Assembly: GCF_016862975.1 (NCBI RefSeq)
Contig: NZ_BONZ01000036.1
Coordinates: 99,687 to 163,686, forward strand
DNA: 64,000 nt
Reading direction: 5' to 3'
Source of the DNA: Rugosimonospora africana
Lineage (GTDB): Bacteria; Actinomycetota; Actinomycetes; Mycobacteriales; Micromonosporaceae
The notes beneath the pieces were generated by a model. It ran no database searches. It saw nothing but the letters and a program-made list of their open reading frames with translations, and was not told the origin of the DNA. Below are positions 8,630-16,937 of this stretch, in pieces (within the stretch, counting starts at the first letter, position 1; every line of letters begins with the position of its first letter). The translations under genes and the position numbers were made by a program.

Positions 8630-9467
8630 GGGTCGGGTCGGCGACGTCCCGCAGGCCGTCGGCGATCAGGTTCACCCCGATCACCAGCAGGATCAGCAGC
8701 ACGCCGGGGGCGATCGCGCCCAGCGGGGCGGTCAGCACGGTCGCCTGAGCCTCCTGGAGCATCCGCCCCCACGACTCGTTCGGCGGCGGCGCGCCGAGCC
8801 CGAGATAGGACAGGCTGGCCTCGGCGAGTACCGCGACGCCGAGCTGGAGCGCGAGGTTGACCACCAGGGTCGGCCACACGTTCGGCAGCACGTGTTCGAG
8901 CACGATCCGCGGCCACGAGGTGCCCGAGGTCCGCGCGGCGGTGACGAAGTCCTGAGAGAGGATCCGCTTGACCAGTACCCGGGTCAGCCGCGCCACGACC
9001 GCCGACGAGCCCAGCCCGATCGCCACGATGGCCGAGGCCAGTGACGCACCCCGGGCGGCGACCAGGAGCATCGCCACCAGCAGGACGGGGAAGGCGATGA
9101 GGATGTCCAGCGCCGCGGCGATCGCGTCGTCCAGCCACCGGGTCGCGAAGCCGGCCGCGAGCCCCGCGGCGACACCGAGGATGCCGCCGAGCGCGACCGC
9201 GCCGGAGCCGACCGCCAGCGCGATCCGGGAGCCGATCATCAGCTGGGTGAACAGGTCGCGGCCCAGCTTGTCGGTACCGAGCAGGTGACCGCCGCCGGGT
9301 CCGGCGAGCCGGCCGCCGGACACGTCGGACGGCGGGTACGGCAGCCAGAACAGCGACACGATCGCCAGCGCGACGATCAGGCCGGCCAGGACGCAGCCGA
9401 CGGTGAGGGTGACCGACCGGCGCCGCCGCGCGGGCGCCCGGACCGGAACGGAAACCGAGGCACTCAT
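8613..9467 (-). CDS. oppC: Oligopeptide/dipeptide ABC transporter permease, OppC/DppC type
   Basis: Membrane subunit of the peptide-type importer, 284 residues. After an Arg-rich cytoplasmic N-terminus comes a first membrane segment (VGCVLAGLIVALAIVSLFWL), then the OppC hallmark LLGTDKLGRDLFTQLMIGSRIAL, and several more hydrophobic helices. The EAA-type loop that contacts the ATPases is at TAARTSGTSWPRIVLEHVLPN. LSYLGLGAPPPNESWGRML is also characteristic. The ATG at 9467 is followed directly by a normal N-terminus. Confidence 0.9.
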   Translation of the reverse strand: MSASVSVPVRAPARRRRSVTLTVGCVLAGLIVALAIVSLFWLPYPPSDVSGGRLAGPGGGHLLGTDKLGRDLFTQLMIGSRIALAVGSGAVALGGILGVAAGLAAGFATRWLDDAIAAALDILIAFPVLLVAMLLVAARGASLASAIVAIGLGSSAVVARLTRVLVKRILSQDFVTAARTSGTSWPRIVLEHVLPNVWPTLVVNLALQLGVAVLAEASLSYLGLGAPPPNESWGRMLQEAQATVLTAPLGAIAPGVLLILLVIGVNLIADGLRDVADPTRRRSR

Positions 9468-9475
9468 CGCACCGC

Positions 9476-9543
9476 CTCGCTACGCTCGCCGGCACGATGA
9501 GGCACGATCGCGCTGCGCCCCCTGATTCGCTCGCTACGCTCGC
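9476..9543. repeat. Direct repeat in the oppB-oppC spacer
   Basis: CTCGCTACGCTCGC occurs at 9476-9489 and again at 9530-9543, bracketing a 40-base spacer in the 76-base gap between oppB and oppC. Read on the coding strand it is the GCGAGCGTAGCGAG type of sequence, which is partly self-complementary and could fold. It may influence the relative expression of the two permeases or be a remnant of a small mobile repeat. Confidence 0.6.
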
Positions 9544-10509
9544 TCATCGCGAAGCCGCCAGGTGGGGAGCTCGCAGCCGAGGATCGATGATGCGCTGGGC
9601 GAGGTCGGCGAGGAACCCGATCACCAGGACGGCGAACGTACTGACCAGCAGGACGCCCTGGATGACCGGGTAGTCGTGCTCGGCGATGCCCTGCACCAGC
9701 ATGCTGCCCAGGCCGGGCAGCGCGAACACACTCTCCACCACGACCGCGCCGAGGAACGTCGTGGCCAGCTCGATGCCGAGGATCGAGATGACCGGCACGG
9801 AGGCGTTGCGGATGCCGTGCCGCCACATCGCCGACACGAACGACGAGCCCAGCGCCCGGGCGGTACGCAGGTAGTCACTGTCCAGCACGTCCAGGGTGGC
9901 GGAGCGCACGTACCGGATGAGCGACGCGGACATCACCAGTGCCACCGTGACCACCGGCAGGATCAGGTCGTTGAGCGCGGCGCCCGGGCTCGCCCAGTCG
10001 TCCTGCGGGAACCCGCCGGCCGGCGCGAGCCGGAGCTTGAGGGCGAAGACGGTGATCAGCAGTACGCCGACCCAGAACACCGGTACCGCGATGCCCAGCT
10101 GGGACAGGCCGCCGAGCAGCGCCCCGTACCAGCGGCGCGACCGGTACGCCGCGACGAACCCGACCGGTACCGCGATGACGACCGCCAGCGCGAAGGCCAG
10201 CAGGGTCAGCGGAACGGTCACCACGAGCCGCGAGGCGATCTGCGGCCCGACCGGCAGCGTACTGACGAAGGAGTGGCCCAGGTTCAGCGTGGCGACCTGG
10301 CCGAGCCAGGTCACGAACTGCTGCGGCAGCGGCTGGTCGGAGCCGATCTCGTGGCGGGCGGCGGCGATCTGCTGCGGGGTGGCTCCGACCGACAGCAGCG
10401 CGTTGGCCGGGTCGCCGGGCAGCAGCCGCAGCAACAGGAACAGCGCGACGCTCGCCAGGAACAGCGTGACGACCAGGAACGCCACGCGCCGCAGCAGGTA
10501 GGGGACCAC
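9544..10509 (-). CDS. oppB: Oligopeptide/dipeptide ABC transporter permease, OppB/DppB type
   Basis: Membrane subunit, 321 residues. The start LLRRVAFLVVTLFLASVALF and the periplasmic-side LPGDPANALL are classical OppB features, as are LPVVTVALVMSASLIRYVRS and the C-terminal VVVESVFALPGLGSMLVQG. About six membrane helices are visible. The EAA loop is at DSDYLRTARALGSSFVSAMW. The GTG start at 10509 is preceded by AAGGA with suitable spacing. A strong hairpin separates it from the upstream binding-protein gene. Confidence 0.9.
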   Translation of the reverse strand: MVPYLLRRVAFLVVTLFLASVALFLLLRLLPGDPANALLSVGATPQQIAAARHEIGSDQPLPQQFVTWLGQVATLNLGHSFVSTLPVGPQIASRLVVTVPLTLLAFALAVVIAVPVGFVAAYRSRRWYGALLGGLSQLGIAVPVFWVGVLLITVFALKLRLAPAGGFPQDDWASPGAALNDLILPVVTVALVMSASLIRYVRSATLDVLDSDYLRTARALGSSFVSAMWRHGIRNASVPVISILGIELATTFLGAVVVESVFALPGLGSMLVQGIAEHDYPVIQGVLLVSTFAVLVIGFLADLAQRIIDPRLRAPHLAASR

Positions 10510-10524
10510 CGCACATCCTTCCGG

Positions 10525-10569
10525 CCCGGGTGCCGGCCGGCAGCGTGAACAGGCCGGCCGGCGCCCGGG
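10525..10569 (-). terminator. Attenuator-like hairpin between the binding-protein gene and oppB
   Basis: The arms 10525-10540 and 10554-10569 pair over 16 bases with a single G-T type mismatch and a 13-base loop. It lies directly after the substrate-binding gene stop (10576). Such hairpins often let the binding protein be made in excess over the permeases, by partial termination or by protecting the upstream mRNA end. Confidence 0.65.
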
Positions 10570-10575
10570 TGGGGG

Positions 10576-12084
10576 TCAGCTCTTCTTGATGTCGTACACG
10601 TAGAACTGCGAGTTCAGGCCGTTGAGCGGGTACCCGGTCAGGTTCGTGGAAGCGACCACGATCTGCGGGTACAGGTACAGCCAGTCGCTCGCCGCGTCCT
10701 TGGCGATCTGCTCGTTGACCTTCTTGAGCAGGGCGGTCTGGTCGGCCGCCGTGGCGGACTGCTCGGCCTGCTTGACCCACTGCGTCACCTGCGGGTTGTT
10801 GTACCCCCAGTAGAAGCTCGGGTCGCCGTACCAGACCACGTCGCGGTCGTTGACGTGCTCCTGCATCGTCGCGACGAAGTCGTGGTTCTGGTACACCTTC
10901 GTGTACCACTGGTCGGCCGTGATGATGTTGATGTTCACGGTGATGCCGACCTTCGCCAGCTCCGCCTTGATGAACGTGGCCGCCGCCGGGTGCGGGTCGT
11001 AGTTCGGGGTGTCCAGGGTGAAGGTGAACCCGTTCGGGTACCCCGCCTGCGCCAGCTCCTGCTTGGCCAGGTTCACGTCGTACGGGTTGACCTTCGTCAG
11101 GTCCTCGTACCACGGGTCGGTCGGCGGGACCATCGAGCCGATCAGCGACCCGTAGTTGCCCCAGATCGACTGCAGCAGCTTCTTGTCGTCGATGGCCGAG
11201 GTGACCGCCTTGCGCACCAGCGTGTTGTTGAACGGGGCGACCCGGTCGTTGAACGCCAGCAGCAGCTTGGTCGTCGAGTGGCCGTTGTTCACCTTGTAGT
11301 TCTTGTTGTTGGTGAACTGGCTCAGCGCGTCCGGGCTCTGCTCACTGGTGACCACGTCGACGGCGTTGGTCAGCAGGGCGTTGTTCAACGCGGTCGCGTC
11401 GGTGAAGTAGTGGAACACCACCTGCGCGTTGGTGGCCGAGGTGCCCCAGTAGCCGGCGAAACGCTTCAGGCTCAGCGTCGAGCCGCGCTTCCAGGTACCC
11501 ACCTGGTACGGGCCGGTGCCGTCCTCGGTCGTGGTCAGGTTCTTCGCCTCGTCGTTGAAGATCCAGACGTACGAGAGGTTGTAGACGAACGAGATGGACC
11601 GGCTGGCCAGGGTGACCACGACCGTGTTGTCGTCCGGGGTGGCGATGTCCTTCACCGCGGTGAAGCTGCTCTTGCGCGCCGACTGCGAGTCGGGCGCCAG
11701 CACCTTGTCGATGCTGTACTTCACGTCGGCGGACGTGAGCGCCTTGCCGGAGTGGAACTTGACGTCCTTGCGCAGGTTGATCGTGTAGGTCAGCCCGTCG
11801 GAGCTGACCTGGTAGCCGGTCGCGAGCAGGTTGGACACCGAACCGTCGTCGTTCAGCTTGAACAGGCTCTCGTACACGTTGCCGTTCAGCGCCTCGGTGA
11901 CGCCCTGCCCGCCGCCGGCGGTGTCGTCCAGGTTCTGCGGCTCGTACAGCGAGCCGACGTTGATGGTCGAGTTCGTGTCGGTCGAGCCGGCCGACGAACC
12001 GCCGTTCGGGTTGGTGCCGCACGCGGCGAGCGCGAGAACGGTCGCTATGGCGGCGCCGAAAAGCGCCACCGCCTTCTTGTTCAC
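10576..12084 (-). CDS. oppA: Extracellular solute-binding lipoprotein, family 5 (OppA/DppA type)
   Basis: Captures the substrate outside the membrane for the OppBCDF transporter. The GTG at 12084 has a good ribosome site (GGAG eight bases upstream) and gives a lipoprotein signal peptide ending in the lipobox LALAAC. The mature protein shows SBP family 5 features: YEPQNLDDT, NLRKDVKFHSGKALTSADVKYS (the signature region), DGTGPYQVGTWKRG and YPNGFTFTL. Length is 502 residues, normal for the family. The longer open frame running upstream overlaps the DUF1684 gene and is spurious. Peptide or nickel-type substrates are both possible from sequence alone. Confidence 0.92.
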   Translation of the reverse strand: MNKKAVALFGAAIATVLALAACGTNPNGGSSAGSTDTNSTINVGSLYEPQNLDDTAGGGQGVTEALNGNVYESLFKLNDDGSVSNLLATGYQVSSDGLTYTINLRKDVKFHSGKALTSADVKYSIDKVLAPDSQSARKSSFTAVKDIATPDDNTVVVTLASRSISFVYNLSYVWIFNDEAKNLTTTEDGTGPYQVGTWKRGSTLSLKRFAGYWGTSATNAQVVFHYFTDATALNNALLTNAVDVVTSEQSPDALSQFTNNKNYKVNNGHSTTKLLLAFNDRVAPFNNTLVRKAVTSAIDDKKLLQSIWGNYGSLIGSMVPPTDPWYEDLTKVNPYDVNLAKQELAQAGYPNGFTFTLDTPNYDPHPAAATFIKAELAKVGITVNINIITADQWYTKVYQNHDFVATMQEHVNDRDVVWYGDPSFYWGYNNPQVTQWVKQAEQSATAADQTALLKKVNEQIAKDAASDWLYLYPQIVVASTNLTGYPLNGLNSQFYVYDIKKS

Positions 12085-12149
12085 GGGAATCTCCTGTTGC
12101 CGACCCTCAGGCCGGAGGGAAGTGGACGTGCTGACCGGGTCAGCTGGTG

Positions 12150-12875
12150 TCAGTACGGGTGGTAGCCGTCGCGGAAGACTGGCTGCTTCTCGCCTGCCTG
12201 TACCGGCATGCCGAAGCGGTTCTGCCGCGGCGGCAAGGGACAGTTGTAATGGGCGGAGAACCCGCACGGTGGGACGTAGGCCCGGTTGAAGTCGAGCACG
12301 ACCCGGTCGCCGCCGGCCTCGTGCGGCACCACGAGGAACCGGCCGGAGCCGTAGGTCTCGCGGCCGTTGGTCGAGTCGCCGAAGACCAGCAGCAGGGTGC
12401 CTTCGTCGTCGAAGGCGTGCAGCACGTAGCCGGTGCCGTCCAGGGTGAAGCTGATCTCCCCGGGTACCGCGAGGTCGCGGGTACCGCCGTTGTCCTTGAT
12501 GTGCTCGAACGGCACCGAGTGCGCGCCGGGGATGGGGGAGTACGTGGCCTCGATCACCCAGTCCGGGTTGAACGGGAAGACGTCGATGGTGACGAAGTTC
12601 TGGATCGCCGGCGAGTTCGCGTCCCAGAGCCGGATGCCGTGCTCCGGCTCCCCGGTGTCGATGTCGAGCCGGGACAACGTGGTCGCGGTCACCGTCGCGG
12701 GCGCTCCGGCCAGCGCCTCCTCGGGCGACTGGCGTTGCCCGGGTTCGAGCCACCGGGTCTCGACGAGCGCGAGGTTGCCGGTGGGGGTGACGACCTTGGC
12801 CAACCGAGCCGCCCGCCAGGCATCCCAGCCGTCGCGGGCAGCCTCGATCGTGCGGGCCGATGCGAGTCCGGGCAT
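12150..12875 (-). CDS. DUF1684 family protein
   Basis: Cytoplasmic protein of 241 residues with no signal peptide. The family signature is clear: a Trp-rich N-terminus (WDAWRAARLAKV), LWDANSPAIQNF in place of the usual RFWVW-type strand, then TRDLAVPGEISFTLDG, LLLVFGDSTNGRETYGSGRFL, VVLDFNRAYVPPCGFSAHYNCPLPP and a final NRFGMPVQAGEK. The last block, with two cysteines, is the most conserved part of DUF1684. No biochemical role is established for the family as far as I know. It is the first gene of the oligopeptide operon, 65 bases before the binding protein. The ATG at 12875 is preferred over upstream starts because upstream sequence is low complexity. Confidence 0.85.
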   Translation of the reverse strand: MPGLASARTIEAARDGWDAWRAARLAKVVTPTGNLALVETRWLEPGQRQSPEEALAGAPATVTATTLSRLDIDTGEPEHGIRLWDANSPAIQNFVTIDVFPFNPDWVIEATYSPIPGAHSVPFEHIKDNGGTRDLAVPGEISFTLDGTGYVLHAFDDEGTLLLVFGDSTNGRETYGSGRFLVVPHEAGGDRVVLDFNRAYVPPCGFSAHYNCPLPPRQNRFGMPVQAGEKQPVFRDGYHPY

Positions 12876-13219
12876 GCGCGAACATCTCACTTCGTGTGCG
12901 GCGGGCCGGAGCCCGGTGGGCGGTACGGGCGCACGGGCCGGCGGCCCGCTGGCTGGCCGGACACATGTAAGCAGCACTATGTCCAGCAGGCAAATACCCT
13001 ACAGCGATAGTCGGCTTTCGACCTCTGCGTCGAGCCGGCCCGGGGCGGGAACTCGGGTCGAGGAGGCCCCCGGCCCCGCAGTTATGCCCGGTTTATCGCC
13101 CTATTCGGGGATGAACCACGCCGCCGGATGGCAGGGCTGATGTGATCAACGAGTCAGCCGGCGAGGCACTCGCACCCCCGGGCCGAGCGCCGTGAGCGCC
13201 GGGGCTAGCCTGGATGGCA
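12876..13219. other. Intergenic region between the divergent opp operon and the SAM-IV riboswitch
   Basis: No convincing gene. An AT-richer patch at about 12965-13020 and another at 13085-13110 are probably promoters for the two divergent units. On the minus strand TTGCCT and TACATG lie 18 bases apart (about 12966-12995), a weak promoter candidate for the opp operon. Nothing else stands out. Confidence 0.4.
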
Positions 13220-13348
13220 GGTCATGAGTGCCAGCGTTCAGCCCCGGCTTGCTGGCCGGCAACCCTCGTGTTCGCGGTGGGGTGCCCCGGGTGAGGACCG
13301 GGCCGGCGGCGACCGCCGCACGGCAAGCGCGGACCCTCCCCGGGGTCC
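13220..13348 (+). promoter_or_regulatory. SAM-IV riboswitch with downstream leader hairpin
   Basis: The stretch 13220-13299 matches the actinobacterial SAM-IV aptamer closely: closing stem GGTC (13220-13223) with GACC (13296-13299), the conserved ATGAGTGCCAGC, stem GCCAGC/GCTGGC (13230-13235 and 13251-13256) enclosing GCCCCGG, then CCGGCAACCCTC, GCGGTGGGGTGCCCCGGGTGA. The core residues expected for S-adenosylmethionine binding are present. A separate hairpin GGACCC/GGGTCC (13331-13336 with 13343-13348) lies just before the ribosome site GGAGGAG of the aminotransferase and may be the expression platform. High SAM would be expected to turn the gene off. Confidence 0.88.
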
Positions 13349-13369
13349 TGCATCGCTGGAGGAGACCCG

Positions 13370-14896
13370 ATGTCGTTGACCCTGTCCCGCCCTTCCGCGC
13401 CGCCGGTGCCCGCTGTGCCGCCGCGTTCCGTGCCGCCTGCGGGCGCCGTCGCGGCCGTGCCCGCTACCGCGGCTCCGATGGCCGAGCGGGTCGCCGCGCC
13501 GTCGCCGGCAGCCACACCGGCCGATACGGCGTCGGCTCTGTCGGCCGCGCCGGGCGCCGGCCTGACCGAGGCCGGCGCCGGATCGGGGGCGGACGGTGTC
13601 GCGCCCGCTGCCCTGCCCGGCCTCGCCGTGCTCGGCGACCAGTTGCCGGTCACCCTCGCCGACGGCCGCACGGTCGACTACGCCAACCTCGACTACGCGG
13701 CCACCGCGCCGTGCCTGTCCGCCGTGGCCGACGCGGTCAACGAACTGCTGCCCTGGCACGCCAGCGTGCACCGGGGCGCGGGAGCGGCCTCGCGCCGCTG
13801 CACGCTGGCCTACGAGCGGGCTCGGCAGAGCGTCGCCGACTTCCTCGACGCCCGCCCCGACGACCACGTCATCTTCACCCGCAACACGACCGACGCGCTC
13901 AACCTGCTCGCCCGGGCGCTGCCGGAACAGACCACGGTGGTCGGCTGGGCCGGCGAACACCACGCCAACCTGCTGCCCTGGCCCAGGTTCGTCCGGCTGC
14001 CGGTACCCGACTCACCCGACGCCGCGCTGCGGTCGCTGGCCGCCGCGCTGGCGGTCCTCTGTGCACCAGTCCGGCCCGGCGCGCCTGGTGCCGCGTCAGG
14101 ACCCGGATCAGTCGCTGGTCCTGTGCTCGTCGCGGTCACCGGGGCGTCGAACGTCACCGGCGAGGTCTGGCCGGTCGAGCGGCTCGCCGCGGTGGCTCAC
14201 CGGTACGGGGCGCGGATCGCGGTCGACGCCGCCCAACTGGCGGTGCACCGGCCGGTGTCGTTGCGCGAGTCCGGAGTGGACTATGTGGCGTTGTCCGGGC
14301 ACAAGCTCTACGCGCCGTTCGGCGCGGGCGTGCTCGCCGGACGGGCCGACTGGCTGGACGCCGCCCCGCCATACCTCGCCGGTGGCGGCGCGACCGAGCA
14401 CGTCGGCGACGCGACCCACGACGTCCGGTGGCACACCGGGCCCGCCCGGCACGAGGCCGGCACGCCGAACCTGCTCGGCGCGGTGGCCCTCGCCACGGCG
14501 TGTGAGCGCATCGCGGCCGCCGACCGGCGCGCGATCGACGAGCGGGAGCAGGTGCTGCTGCGCCGGCTGCGCGACGGGCTGGCGCAGCTGCCCCGGGTCG
14601 CCGAGCTGCGCGCGTTCGCGGCCGACCACGACCGGGTCGGCATCGTGAGCTTCGCCGTCGCGGGCGTGCCGGCCTCCGCGGTCTCCGAGCACCTGGCCAA
14701 CCGGTACGGCATCGGAGTGCGCGACGGCCTGTTCTGCGCGCACCCGCTCGGTCGCCGGCTGCTGGGGGAGGCGTCCGCCCGGCTGGGCCTGCCGCTGGGC
14801 GGCACCGCGGTCCGGGCGAGCATCGGTCTCGGTACCACGCCGGAGCACGTGGACCGGCTTCTGGCCGGGCTGCGCGAGCTGGTCGACGCGGGCTGA
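13370..14896 (+). CDS. Class V aminotransferase-fold PLP enzyme (cysteine desulfurase-like)
   Basis: PLP enzyme of 508 residues under a SAM-IV riboswitch, pointing to sulfur amino acid metabolism. The catalytic domain starts near residue 84 with VDYANLDYAATAP. HRGAGAASRRCTLAYERAR and FTRNTTDALNLLARAL match the SufS/NifS/CsdA fold, VAVTGASNVTGEVWP and AVDAAQLAVHRPV form the cofactor-binding strands, and LSGHKLYAPFG provides the Schiff-base Lys (K312). The active-site Cys loop of true desulfurases is not clear. The first 80 residues are Ala/Pro-rich and probably disordered, yet the start has a strong ribosome site (GGAGGAG). Residues about 232-249 (VRPGAPGAASGPG) are a low-complexity insertion encoded by a copy of the 51-bp palindromic repeat. 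Confidence 0.88.
   Translation: MSLTLSRPSAPPVPAVPPRSVPPAGAVAAVPATAAPMAERVAAPSPAATPADTASALSAAPGAGLTEAGAGSGADGVAPAALPGLAVLGDQLPVTLADGRTVDYANLDYAATAPCLSAVADAVNELLPWHASVHRGAGAASRRCTLAYERARQSVADFLDARPDDHVIFTRNTTDALNLLARALPEQTTVVGWAGEHHANLLPWPRFVRLPVPDSPDAALRSLAAALAVLCAPVRPGAPGAASGPGSVAGPVLVAVTGASNVTGEVWPVERLAAVAHRYGARIAVDAAQLAVHRPVSLRESGVDYVALSGHKLYAPFGAGVLAGRADWLDAAPPYLAGGGATEHVGDATHDVRWHTGPARHEAGTPNLLGAVALATACERIAAADRRAIDEREQVLLRRLRDGLAQLPRVAELRAFAADHDRVGIVSFAVAGVPASAVSEHLANRYGIGVRDGLFCAHPLGRRLLGEASARLGLPLGGTAVRASIGLGTTPEHVDRLLAGLRELVDAG
14065..14115 (+). repeat. Dispersed palindromic repeat, copy inside the aminotransferase gene
   Basis: About 41 of 51 bases agree with the copy in the afsR-like gene. 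It begins CCAGTCCGGC and contains the core CGGCGCGCCTGG. Here it encodes VRPGAPGAASGPG in frame, between the strand ending AALAVLCA and the next strand VLVAVTGA, so it lengthens a surface loop. Confidence 0.65.
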
Positions 14897-15378
14897 CTCC
14901 GTGCCCGGCACCGGGCGCGGGAATGTTCGCACACCGGCGGGGCTCGCGCCAGAGCACGAACCCGCCGCGAGTTGTGGCGCGGCGGCGCTGGCCGGCCGTC
15001 CGATCGTGACGGGTGGCCGGCGACACCGATCCGTGCGGACGCACCCAGGTCCGGCTGCCGACCGCCGGCGGGTGCGCTCGACGACGGTGGTACGGCACAC
15101 CCGGCGCTACGGTTTCCGTGACCGGGCGACGCTCGTCGACCGGCCGGGTACCGGCGGCTCCGGCCGTCCTGGCGTGGCCGGTGGCAGCACCGGCCGCCCG
15201 GGTGTGCGCCACCACCGCCCGATCCTGTCGGCGGTCGACCGGTTGTCCCGATACCGGCATCCGGGCAGCCAGGGGCCTCGATGCGGTACCGCTTCCGACA
15301 GTCGCTCCGATCAATGTGGACAGTGCCGCGATCGCCGGCCCGCCAACGACCGCGGCGTACGGGACCGAAGCTGTCGCC
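14897..15378. other. 482-base intergenic stretch between convergent genes, no gene seen
   Basis: Lies between the ends of two convergent genes. Open frames here read as Arg/Pro/Gly-rich shadow sequence with no ribosome sites. A small GCCCGG/CCGGGC inverted repeat (14903-14916) just after the aminotransferase stop is too tight to be a convincing terminator. It may be decayed DNA. Confidence 0.4.
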
Positions 15379-16887
15379 CTACCGCGTCACCGGCAGTAGG
15401 ATCCTCGAACCGGCGTGGACGGTCCGCAACGTCCCCGACGAGTCGGGGTTCAGGCTCCAACGGGGAAAGCAACTCGAGGTCACCTGGACCCGGATGCGGT
15501 GCCCGGCCAGGAATGTGTGCGCGGTCGACCACAGATCGACGGTATGTTCGCCGGACCTCCTCCGGGTCGAGCCGGTGGGCTCGCGGATGCGCAGCATGCC
15601 GTCGGTGACGTTGCGGGACACCCCATCGGAGTCGACGTCGCAGAGCCGGACCACCCAGTCGGCTGGAGCCACGCCGGAGGACGCGACGATGGTCGCCGTG
15701 ACCCGGCCGATTACCTCGATCGGCCGATCCAGCGGGGCGCCGGTGTAGGTGAGCACGTCCGGCCTGCGCTCCACGAGCGCCTGGTCGATCGGGCCCGCCG
15801 GGTAGCCGGCCGTCATCAGCAGCGGGCCGCCGAGGGCCGGCACAGGGTCCGCCGCGTCGTACCGGAGTTCCGTAGCCGGCTCGCCCGCCGGCGGCGGTGC
15901 CTCGGTCAGTTCACCGCCGGACCGCAGGTACCAGACGGTCGGCGTAGACGGCGGCGGCCAGCCGGGCAACGTGTGCCACCGGCCGGTACCCATGACAAAC
16001 ACCAGTACCGACGGCGGCCCGGGGCGCCGCAACCAGTCCAGCGCGATACCGCGCACGCCGATCGCGCCTGCCGCGGCGTGGTCGCCGAAGTCCACCTCGC
16101 CGACCCGCCCGCTCTGGTTGTTGTGTGACCACGGCCCGACGATGAGCGCGTCGGTGTCCGACCGGTAGTTGTCCAGGCTGCCTTGCAGGAAGGAGTCGTA
16201 CCAGCCGGCCACGATCAGGGCCGGGACACCGCCCCGGCCGGCCTGCGTGGGCGGTACCGGACGCGGCAGGCGCAGGCGGTCCACGACGGACGGATCCCAG
16301 AACCTGTCCGAGTTCAGCGCCTCGGTCAGCTCGCCCGCGTCGACACCGCGCCGCCGCAGCACGTCGTACCCGAGACCCAGCGTCCACTGCCCGATGAGCC
16401 CCAACTCCTCGGCGCCGCCCCGGGCGGTCAGCCCGTCCGAGGGATCCGACCAGGTGAAGGCGGGCACGGCGGCCACCAGTTCCGGCGGCGCGGCGGCCAT
16501 CGCCGCCCACTGCGTGTACCCGAGGTAGCTCGGCCCGTACATGCCGACGCGCCCGTCCGCTCCGGGTAGCCGCGCGGCCCACCGGACCGAGTCGTACCCG
16601 TCCTCGCGCTCGTGGAGCAGCGGCACCCACTCGCCGCCCGACGCGTACCGGCCCCGCACATCCTGTACCGCGACGGCGAACCCCGCGCGGGCGGCGCCGG
16701 GCGGGTCGAGCACGTCGAGGATGCCCGGATCCCGCTTGTCGTACGGGGTGCGCACCAGCAGCGTCGGCCACGGGCCGCCGCCGGCCGGCCGGTATACGTC
16801 GGCACGCAGCACCGTGCCGTCGCGCATGGTCGCCTCGACATCGACCTCGACGTCGACCTCACCGTGGGCCCGTTCGGCCGAGTTCAC
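15379..16887 (-). CDS. CocE/NonD-type hydrolase (X-Pro dipeptidyl-peptidase S15 family)
   Basis: Alpha/beta hydrolase of 502 residues with the S15/CocE architecture. RDGTVLRADVYRP and TPYDKRDPG open the fold; VQDVRGRYASGGEW is a family signature; the nucleophile is in YGPSYLGYTQ (S120), the acid in GWYDSFLQG (D231) and the His in GPWSHNN (H255). The C-terminal part (ATELRYDAADPVPALGG and later beta strands) is the jelly-roll domain PepX_C. There is no signal peptide, so it should be cytoplasmic. The GTG at 16887 has GGGAGG upstream; the open frame continuing to 17094 is low-complexity. It follows the secreted GH95-like gene by 50 bases on the same strand and could be co-transcribed, perhaps removing acyl groups from the imported sugar. 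That role is inference. Confidence 0.88.
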   Translation of the reverse strand: MNSAERAHGEVDVEVDVEATMRDGTVLRADVYRPAGGGPWPTLLVRTPYDKRDPGILDVLDPPGAARAGFAVAVQDVRGRYASGGEWVPLLHEREDGYDSVRWAARLPGADGRVGMYGPSYLGYTQWAAMAAAPPELVAAVPAFTWSDPSDGLTARGGAEELGLIGQWTLGLGYDVLRRRGVDAGELTEALNSDRFWDPSVVDRLRLPRPVPPTQAGRGGVPALIVAGWYDSFLQGSLDNYRSDTDALIVGPWSHNNQSGRVGEVDFGDHAAAGAIGVRGIALDWLRRPGPPSVLVFVMGTGRWHTLPGWPPPSTPTVWYLRSGGELTEAPPPAGEPATELRYDAADPVPALGGPLLMTAGYPAGPIDQALVERRPDVLTYTGAPLDRPIEVIGRVTATIVASSGVAPADWVVRLCDVDSDGVSRNVTDGMLRIREPTGSTRRRSGEHTVDLWSTAHTFLAGHRIRVQVTSSCFPRWSLNPDSSGTLRTVHAGSRILLPVTR

Positions 16888-16937
16888 TTGTGACCTCCCG
16901 GGCCCGCGTCGCCGGCGATTCAGCTGAACGAGTCGGT

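Noticed and set aside
6384..9044. 886-residue plus-strand open frame across the opp ATPase genes
   Set aside because: It is antisense to oppF, oppD and oppC, which have complete ABC motifs; the plus reading is Arg/Ser-rich shadow sequence.
15013..15399. Plus-strand open frame MAGDTDPCGRTQ.. between the aminotransferase and the CocE-type gene
   Set aside because: Low-complexity Ala/Arg/Pro content, no ribosome site, and it overlaps the end of the opposite-strand gene.
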